DNA of 64,000 nucleotides, from contig JACCIC010000052.1 of NCBI GenBank assembly GCA_018907035.1, positions 248,001 through 312,000 on the forward strand, given 5' to 3'. Shown one piece after another: positions 56,560-64,000 of the stretch. A program made the position numbers and the translations under genes. Each line of letters begins with the position of its first letter. Within the stretch, counting starts at the first letter, position 1. A model generated the notes under the pieces. It saw only the letters and a list, made by a program, of their open reading frames with translations, did no database searches and was not told the origin of the DNA. Origin of the DNA: Sycobia sp. Sy_11 (Eukaryota; Arthropoda; Insecta; Hymenoptera; Epichrysomallidae).

Positions 56560-57697
56560 TGCGTATACGAAATTTCTTTTACGAACACAGCCATGCAGAA
56601 TAGCCATGCAGGACTGCTTTTATAATTTCGAAATGATCCGCAACATGTGCTGGGATCTCAAGATAGTCCCAACTGTAGTTACCAGTTGCCATGCTTTTGG
56701 AAGGTGTTGCTGAGCAGGTGTCGTTCTCTGAAGCATTTTTCACCTCCTCTGCTGGATGTGTCCTGTTGTTGATCTTTGCAACTTACTTTTCCCTGCCCTG
56801 AAGAGGGGCTTTGGCTTTTATCTTCAGATTTCTCTCGAGTCGTTAGCCTTGCTCAGCCTGCCTGGATGATGTCCTTCGAATCACTAGCCTTCATTCTTAC
56901 CAGTTGTGTTTTTCCGGCTCTTGTTTTTCTTGTTTCTGTTTTTGTTGATCCCTCTCTGCAGTTTTGCCCTTTACATTAGGCCTCCTGTTCTCCCTATCCT
57001 TCTCATTCTTCTACTCCTCATCTCCTACTCTCTTTTTATTTTTGATCATGTTATTCGTATGTCCATCTACTGACGTCACCTTGCAGCATCCTGTTCGGCG
57101 GATAAAGTTTTTTTAAAAAAACGGCAGCATATAAATATCACTGACTGCTGTAGGGTTTCCCATCTTCTACCCCGGAACCATGCATCCTAAATCGCAACCG
57201 TCTACGATTTACGATGAGGGGGTTTTTATAGAGTAGTTCCTTCTCTCAGCCAAGTGATGAAGCCAAGCTCTCGGCCCATTCAAGCAGAACGTTCCAACGA
57301 TTTGACTGTCGGTGGTCGCTGAACCACTTGTAACGAGTTTGCGATATTTAGGAAGTAAGCGACAATTTCTCACTCCCAGTATCGGTAACTCCTGGGTGCA
57401 CCAAGCCCGTTAGGTCAAAAGCTCGTTTGATCCTATCATGAAAAACCATTGCTATATTTTAGCCGCATCCCCCACCTGATCCATAATCCAAGGATGAGGG
57501 ATACGTTACTCCGGCACACGATCGTGGATGTAAGCAGTTGCTATTCTCGTGCTGGATGACATGCGTATAATTGGACAGATCAGAAAGAATGAGATAGAGG
57601 GAAGGTGAGGTGTCGAGTGAACACGCGCACATACTATCAAATTAATACATGGCTATACATGCTATACTTCGTGTCTAATCATGCTATTGACACCACC

Positions 57698-57700
<3 letters not shown>
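56560..57700. other. Unassigned sequence
   Basis: Contains a pyrimidine-rich stretch (56720-57060) and a 67-codon plus-strand frame at 56776-56979 that is hydrophobic but shows no motif. Possibly an unknown transposon or host flank. Confidence 0.4.
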
Positions 57701-57739
<39 letters not shown>

Positions 57740-57742
57740 ATG

Positions 57743-57792
<50 letters not shown>
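57701..57792. repeat. Compound (TC)n-(TA)n microsatellite
   Basis: TC tract at 57701-57738, then a TA tract at about 57745-57792. Confidence 0.95.
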
Positions 57793-57795
<3 letters not shown>

Positions 57796-58195
57796 TAATT
57801 AATAATGAAATCAATCAATGTAAAGAATTAGCAGAGTTAAGGTTTGAAATAAATACAAAGGATTTTAGATCAACGCAAGTGAGTTTATTGTACGACCAGT
57901 CCGTACCAGTACTCGGATAGGAGGAACTGTACATCATACGTGTAATATACTATACACGCTAAGTATAGTGGTATGCATGGTGCTCTTTCCAACACTCTCT
58001 TTCACCAGCATGTCACATACATTCTCTAATCAATCTTTTGCTTCCATCGTTCGCACTACGAGGAGCTATCGAAGCTTCTATCTCAGTAATTCATTATATG
58101 ACACATTTCGATCGTGTATACGTCAACTTTGATTACAAAAAGCTACACTCTCTTTCATGTACGGCTTCTGGCTGCTCGGCTAAACTTAAGGAACT
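57793..58195. other. No recognised feature
   Basis: Mixed-composition sequence between the microsatellite and the copia remnant; no motif on either strand. Confidence 0.4.
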
Positions 58196-58199
58196 AACT

Positions 58200-58960
58200 C
58201 AGTCCTAATTCTCCTGCTCATAACCTGTAATACAGAAGACTATGTTAATCGCCAAGCAAAATTTTGTAAGCATTCATACTTCACAATTTTCTACCTTGGT
58301 CGCGTTCTATAAATCCTTACTATCGATCACCTGTGCGTCTAGACGAGCTAACTGTTTTAGATAGTTTAACAAAGCATGGCCTAATCGAGTGTGTCACAGC
58401 ATTGCTTTAGATAAAGTTTTTGATCCTACTCCATCGCGACCTTTCTACTTATCTTATTTTCGATATTCTCAGGAATTTCTATATTAACTACACGACCGAT
58501 TTTATCAAATAAACTGCTTTTCGTCGTATCTATCTCGCCTTCATAAGTTTTATTTGCTGAGTTAAATTCTGGTTTATCTATCCCTGTTTTGCTACGCGTG
58601 TTCATCGTGACGGTGGACTTTTTGGCTATTAAACCGCTATCCTTTTCTAATTTTGGTATTTAAATGCTATTGTCCAGAACGGTGATTTATAGCTACCTGT
58701 GAGAACTTTCTCGTTCGTACACGGATCTATATATCTATACTATTGTTGTCTCAAAAAATTTCTAAACCGTTTTCTGCAAGCTTTCTGAGCGACAGCAGGC
58801 TTTTCGCCATGTCCTTGGAATAAAGTGTATCATTAAGTTTAATTAATTTTCCATTCCGCGCGAAACGCCACCGTACTTTCGGTTGTAATTTTTAAAAATT
58901 TATTTTCAAGAATCCTTAATACACGTACAGAACTATGTGCATAAAAAATTGCACGTCCGT
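58200..58960 (-). pseudogene. Ty1/copia protease to integrase zinc region, decayed
   Basis: Minus strand: KITTESTVAFRAEWK and LNDTLYSKDMAKSLLSLRKL (end of protease), TGSYKSPFWTIAF, an insert-like VTMNTRSKTGIDKP and LFDKIGRVVNIEIPENIENK, then AMLxHTRLGHALLNYLKQLA (one stop at x) and ENCEVxMLTKF, the gag-pre-integrase and HHCC zinc region of copia elements. Stops and shifts disable it. Integrase core and RT are not present in the window. Confidence 0.7.
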
Positions 58961-59395
58961 ACAATCGCGTAAAACGAAAGTTTTAAAACTTTAAAAATTC
59001 AAACCGCGTCGGTGGTAGTAGAGATGAATGGATATTGCTAGAGCGCAGATATGCCAAAAGTTCTAAAAATGGCGCTGTTGCTTGCTGGGACACCTAACAA
59101 GGTCCGTTTAGGATCGTAAGAGTAGGATACTGCAGGACAAGATACGAATAGAAAAATATATACGGGTGCAGGTAGTGCAGGCGGCGATGAGTATTCACTC
59201 TTCAGACTGGTGTAAAGGAGGAAGGGGGCGGGCAAGAGTAATGTAGTAGCTGGTGTGGCAGCTGCAAGTACAGTGTTATAAAGGGCAGATGAGTAGGAAA
59301 CATTCGGAACTAAAGAAGAGGCGATTTTTAGCGATATTCGGGATGGAATACTTCGTGAAATAAAACTCAAAAAAATGCAGATATTCGTGCGCTTG

Positions 59396-59432
<37 letters not shown>

Positions 59433-60292
59433 TTATGTATGTATATATACATACGTATTTTCGGAAGCAAGCGCACGACTATGTCCATTTATTTTAGTTA
59501 TTTTAAATATTAAAAAAATAATTTAAATTAATTTACCATATGGTAGATGAATATTTCATGTTGGCAGTAAATAAATAAAATAAGCAATATAGAACGGACC
59601 AAACATTAAATATTTTTTTAATAACAACTAAACATATATGTTTGTATTTCTTTTAACTTTTTGAGATAATAAGAACAATAATTAAATATAGATACAGATA
59701 TTTTTAATTTAAATATAAAATTTTAAAGAAGTATAATAAGTCTACTTCGAATATGAATAAAATATTTCTACAAAATTCCAATATTATTACACAAAATACT
59801 CATGTTTTATCACATCCTTTTTCAGGATGATTTAACGAAAATTAAGAAATCTTAGTGGTCTTTAAAAATTAAAACTGTTTATAAAAATTATTTTAAAAAT
59901 AAATTGAGAAAAAATTTTAGTATCTGCAGTCAAAAAAATTAAAATGGTGCAACAAAAACTTATCGTATTATTGTGAATATTCAGGACGTGACACTATGAA
60001 TATTCAGGAGTATCGAAAAATACCAACGTTTCGACCGCTCAATGTATTTTTTATACTTATCTTTAGACTTTCTTAAAAAAACACAATAACATGTTACGAC
60101 AAATTAATTTTTTATACTGCATTTAATAAGCTGACATTTGTAAAATATATGTACATACGTCGCCCTCAGATGATTGTATAACATTCACATAAATATATTT
60201 TTCTTGAAACAACAGTTAATAACCTATAAATAAAAATATAGAATAACATATAAATAAAAATAGACTGAGTAAATTTTGTTAAATGACTATAT
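58961..60292. other. No recognised gene
   Basis: A 110-codon minus-strand frame at 59038-59370 is rich in Ser, Ala and Pro and lies across a simple-composition stretch. A (TA)n tract lies at about 59400-59428. The rest is AT-rich. Confidence 0.4.
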
Positions 60293-60294
60293 AT

Positions 60295-60440
60295 TAGGTT
60301 GTCAAATGTTTCCCTTCCGCTTTTTTGCTCTTCATTCAATGCTTTATAAAAAGTGTTACAGTAGTCGGATTTACTTCAAATATGCGCCATTTTGTTCGCT
60401 AATCTGATCCTACGTATTCCTCTGTTTCTCTTGCACTCGC
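60295..60440. mobile_element. Mariner terminal fragment
   Basis: TTAGGTTGTCAAATGTTTCCC after a TA is a cecropia-type mariner end, followed by eroded inner sequence (CGCCATTTTGTTCGCTAATCT). No transposase frame; probably a terminal remnant or MITE-like copy. Confidence 0.45.
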
Positions 60441-60759
60441 TCATGCAACATGTTTGTGGAGAGGCAGATAAGAATGAGTGAGAGAGACGAAAGGAGCTCA
60501 GAAGGAGCACCGTAGAATGAACTCGCATACACGTGCTGTAGGTAACACCCACCAATATCGGCTAATCTTCATTAATCCCATCGGATTTTTCCTTTCTGTC
60601 TCTGTCTCTCTCTCTCCCTCTCTCTCTTTCTATCTCCTCAACATAAAATAGTTACAGTCAAATATGATTATATAGCATGCTCCAAATCGAGGTCCAAATA
60701 TATAAAAGGCAAATAAAAACTTAAATACAAATAAAAATACCCCTCTCGTAGAAACCCCG

Positions 60760-61640
60760 CTCCTTATTTGCGAAGAATTTGGACAGTCACTATTCACAAG
60801 CCTTTTTTAAGTCCAACTTTACACCACCAAGGGCGTTCGACATGGACAGGAACAGGTGGTAATCACTTGGCGCTATGTCCGGGCTATATGATGGATGCAA
60901 AAAAACCTCCCATGCGAACTCCCGTAGCTTCTGACGAGTCATCAACGAAGTATGTGATCTGGCATTGACCTGGTTGAACACTACATCTTTTCTGTTGACC
61001 AATTGTGGACAGTTCTGATTGATAGCCTGCTTCACAGTAGATGGTAGAATTAAACGTCTGACCATATGGGAGCAGCTCATAGTGGATGATTCCCTTCCAA
61101 TCCCACCAAACACACATTAAGACCGTCCTGACCGTCAATACGATCTATTTTTCATCGCCAGTCACGATCCGCTTCAAAAATGGGTCGAGTTCGTTCTGTT
61201 TCAGCAGAACATCGTAGGCGTTGATTCGGTCCAGAAGGTTTTTTTGCGTCAAATCATGCGGCATCCAAACATCAAGCTTTTTTGTATCCAGCCTTCTGCA
61301 GATGATTTAAAATGGTTTGGTGACTAACTCTCATCTCCTGGGAGATGTCACGAGATGCCATATGCCGGTCTAACTCGATAAATTTCATGATTTGATCGGT
61401 ATTCCTTGTCACAGGTCTTCCGCCGGCTGTCTTATCCATGGTGTCGTTTTCACCGGCTCTGAATCGTTGAAACCATTCCTCTGCCGTTCGAAGTAATAGC
61501 GTGCCATCCTCCAAAACACCATTAATCGCACGGAACGTTTCTCTAGTGGATTTACCTTCGACGAAGGAAAACTTTAAAATAGCGCAAATTTCGGCGTTAA
61601 TAAACTCCATGTTTACACGTATATAACTTTACATTCTCAG
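60760..61640 (-). pseudogene. Cecropia-like mariner transposase, frameshifted
   Basis: Frame 61610-61272 is the paired helix-turn-helix region (LKFSFVEGKSTRETFRAI, EEWFQRFRAGENDTMDKTAG, SHQTILNHLQKAGYKKA). After a stop, LKQNELDPFLKRIVTGDEK with the first Asp, then MCVWWDWKGIIHYELLP, and in another frame LVNRKDVVFNQVNARSHTS and WEVFLHPSYSPDIAPSDYHL. The second Asp is Val (NQVNA for LHDNA); the first and third are kept. The C-terminus stops early near 60790. Ends are not recognisable. Confidence 0.8.
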
Positions 61641-61659
61641 TTAATTAAAACTAGACAAA

Positions 61660-62049
61660 GTTAGATACTCAGTTAATTAAAAATAAATTAATTAGATTAT
61701 ATGGGAAATGAATTTATTTATATAATTTGTTAATAATTAAATAAATAAACGTTGAATCATTTATTTATTCGTGCGCGAATGTTAATTAAAGTATATACGA
61801 AATGTAGTAAGTTGAACGAACGAATATTTAAATATTTAAAGATTATTGTTAAACAATTATTTATAAACAATTAATTGTTGAAACAATTGAAAATGGAATT
61901 TTTTAGTGAAATTTAAGGAGTGCGCGCGTGCATGTAAACTGAGGAGATGAAATGCGTATACATGTATGTGCTGCTGCATACGTCTACATACACGTAGATG
62001 TATACGTATACTTAAAGTATACGTATACTTAAAGTATACGTATATATAC

Positions 62050-62102
<53 letters not shown>

Positions 62103-62280
62103 GATATATAGAAATAAAGGCAGTCGGCGCGTAGGATAGAATTCGGCATGTAAGAACTGAGTGAATGATAAAGTATGTGTATGTACCATGCGGATGTGAA
62201 AGTCAGTGTATGTGTGAAAGCACGTGTATGTAATACTGTACATATGCGCATCCTATGTAGATATATATATATACATATAT

Positions 62281-62346
<66 letters not shown>

Positions 62347-63650
62347 GTTAAGGTACATCGCCGAGCCACTCGGACCGAAGCATGTGTATGCCTGTGTCCA
62401 CCACATGTATGTGTGAATCTAGCCGACACTGCTGTGCGTGGTGTGCATACTTCTGTACGCTGCCCCAGTGCTCGTGCGCCAAGAGAGAAAGAGAAAGAGA
62501 GAGAGAGGTCCGAGCGTGCGAGTGAACGCGCGATCCACTCGCCCGGTGGCGGTATCTATGTATATTGTGCCGCGGCCAGAATTGAAATGAAATGCGCGTG
62601 CGCGGCACGCAGAGTGGGGCATAGCCAATCCACGCGCGCCGTGCGAGAGAGAAAGAGAGAATGAGAAGCTGTAGCTGCGGCTTGGCTCGTGCATGATTCC
62701 CGCGGTATCTCGGACATGGCGGGATTGCTTTCAAACCTGGCGTGCGCTACTTAGATTTTCTCTGCTGAAATCGGTTTTAAATCTAATAGCAAGCTTGTCG
62801 GAAACTAAAACAGTATGGTTTTAGTCTGCCAATAATTCATCAATGGTGTATGGTCCGGCGGCACGTTGATTAAATATTAATATAAAGCACGATTGCAAAC
62901 ACTTGCATATGCGTAAGGGTAATGTGCGCGTGTTAGAATATTCATGCTGATTACATCTTTATGCTTGCGCGCGTACATAAGCGCGCTTCCTGCGCATAGG
63001 CATGCAGTGCACGCTTTAATTGATGCTTAGCTATATTGTTCGAATCATAGCAAACTAGGATTCGTAGAGACTACGACTAAGAACACCGGTTCTAATCGAG
63101 CTCAAGAAGTTTTAAGATAGGCAGCTGTAGGAGGTCGGTGTAATACGCACGTCGGGGTGTTAGCCTCGCATTAGAAACGGGGGGCGAGTTTGGTCGTCTG
63201 CCATCGGCTTCGGTGACCAGGGTCGCGGTGGTTGATATTACAAAAGTGAAGTCGCCTATGCGGATGTGAAGATGTGCGTACATATACTCTCTCTATGTAC
63301 GAGACGAGGTGCATAAGCGAGCTGTGATTCCTTGGTGATTCTTGGTAATCGAGTTCGAATAGCCGTTATAGAGTCCAGCGTTGTGGATCGAAAATAAATA
63401 CAGGCCTGTACAGACGAGTTGATTTTCGTGGCTTACTAACAGCTTTGTCTGCTCTTAAGTGGGAGCAACGCGGATAGAGTGCGCACTATAATAAAATATG
63501 ATAGGAGCAGTTGGGTAAGGTAGACTGCTGCGTCAAATACTTCTTTGGCGTGGCCTGTTCCTTAAGAAAAGAAGGTCTAGATAATTGTGCCCTAGTCAAT
63601 ATCAACCATCGAGGCACGAGAAATAATAATGTCAAGCTATCTCTTATTAA
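61660..63650. other. No recognised gene; microsatellites and GC-richer DNA
   Basis: TA tracts at 62041-62098 and 62260-62345, AG/GA-rich stretches near 62490 and 62645, and a palindrome built from GTATACGTATAC with CTTAAAG spacers near 62008-62042. From 62350 the sequence is less AT-rich. Long frames here lie across repeats and were not called. Confidence 0.45.
62260..62345. repeat. (TA)n microsatellite
   Basis: Long TA tract with C interruptions at its start. Confidence 0.95.
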
Positions 63651-63763
63651 TGCATGCTTATTATTATTTGTATAGGTGGCGAGGAAACGAAAGGGACCAT
63701 AGCGGAGGCTTTAATCCGTGTATGGACTGAGGAGCGATTATATTTGATTACAAATGGACGTAA

Positions 63764-64000
63764 GTATACGTCTCCTTGGCTACGGAGGACGCGTCAAGCG
63801 TCTATCTGTATTTTTCCGACGACAAGATTATACAGGTCGGACATCTCCTCACGGCCACGGAAAGAGAGGTCCTTGTTTGCGAATGGCCTCGCAGCGATAA
63901 AACGCTGAAGCTAGAGATTCCTGAAGGGACGAATAAATTCTCAGTATCAAGAGATGAATTGAGAAAAGCTCTGGAGGATATAGAGCGGAAAAATGAGGCA
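63764..64000 (+). CDS. Unidentified open frame running off the window
   Basis: 79 codons open to the right edge after a TAA at 63761-63763. It reads VYLYFSDDKIIQVGHLL, REVLVCEWPRSDKTLKLEI and FSVSRDELRKALEDIERKNE: mixed charged composition without low complexity, unlike the chance frames nearby. The TAA lies in GGACGTAAGTATAC, a good splice-donor match, and TTATTTGTATAG near 63675 looks like an acceptor, so a short exon 63676-63759 could precede it. I do not recognise the protein. It may be a transposon ORF or a host exon. Confidence 0.35.

Noticed and set aside
59038..59370. 110-codon minus-strand frame
   Set aside because: Ser/Ala/Pro-rich composition, no motif, no repeat or homologous frame; likely chance.
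62224..62664. 146-codon plus-strand frame and overlapping minus-strand frames
   Set aside because: They begin in (TA)n tracts coding Tyr-Ile repeats and run through AG-rich DNA; no conserved motif.

Overview
The window is eukaryotic, almost certainly from an insect and probably a hymenopteran. The mariner transposases, Ty3/gypsy, R1-type and Penelope-like coding sequences are all of insect type, and the best mariner most resembles elements I know from ants; that last step is inference. I recognise no complete host gene. Nearly all recognisable content is transposable element, mostly decayed, in AT-rich DNA with many (TA)n tracts. More GC-rich patches lie in LINE and LTR sequence at about 16.4-17.4, 20.0-20.5 and 27.5-36.5 kb, and in unassigned DNA at about 39.5-40.4 and 62.4-64 kb.

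Layout. 1-11 kb: Penelope-like element (PLE) remnants, several as fold-backs; a Maverick/Polinton-type integrase pseudogene; an old inverted duplication (6.1-8.9 kb) carrying a later PLE insertion with a 16-bp target duplication; a PLE reverse transcriptase remnant cut by a mariner. 11-27 kb: gypsy remnants, two probable solo LTRs, five mariner copies or fragments and more PLE pieces. 27-36.5 kb: non-LTR retrotransposons, namely an R1-like element on the plus strand, an R1-like ORF1 on the minus strand, and two pieces of a LOA/I-like LINE whose 3' regions form a long direct repeat. 37-38.4 kb: a mauritiana-type mariner that is intact except for one late stop codon.

The centre of the window is a nest at 40.4-56.6 kb. 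Old gypsy B (plus strand) was split in its pol gene by young gypsy A (minus strand, 45107-55344, 4-bp target duplication ACTT). Gypsy A was itself split in pol by an intact PLE (plus strand, 47513-50933). Gypsy B's probable 5' LTR also holds a mariner. Gypsy A keeps LTRs, a tRNA-Lys-type primer site, gag, protease, RT-RNase H and a third ORF with a polyserine tract, but has lost nearly all of its integrase where the PLE sits.

The PLE encodes an 816-residue RT with a C-terminal GIY-YIG endonuclease. Its 476-bp direct terminal repeats each carry a hammerhead-ribozyme-like core, directly followed by a short intron-like block with a perfect TACTAAC branch box. The same module recurs in remnants across the window. 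57-64 kb: unassigned DNA, microsatellites, a copia remnant, cecropia-type mariner remnants, and an unidentified open frame running off the right edge. Assignments were made by reading translations and repeats by eye; family names rest on remembered motifs, not searches.
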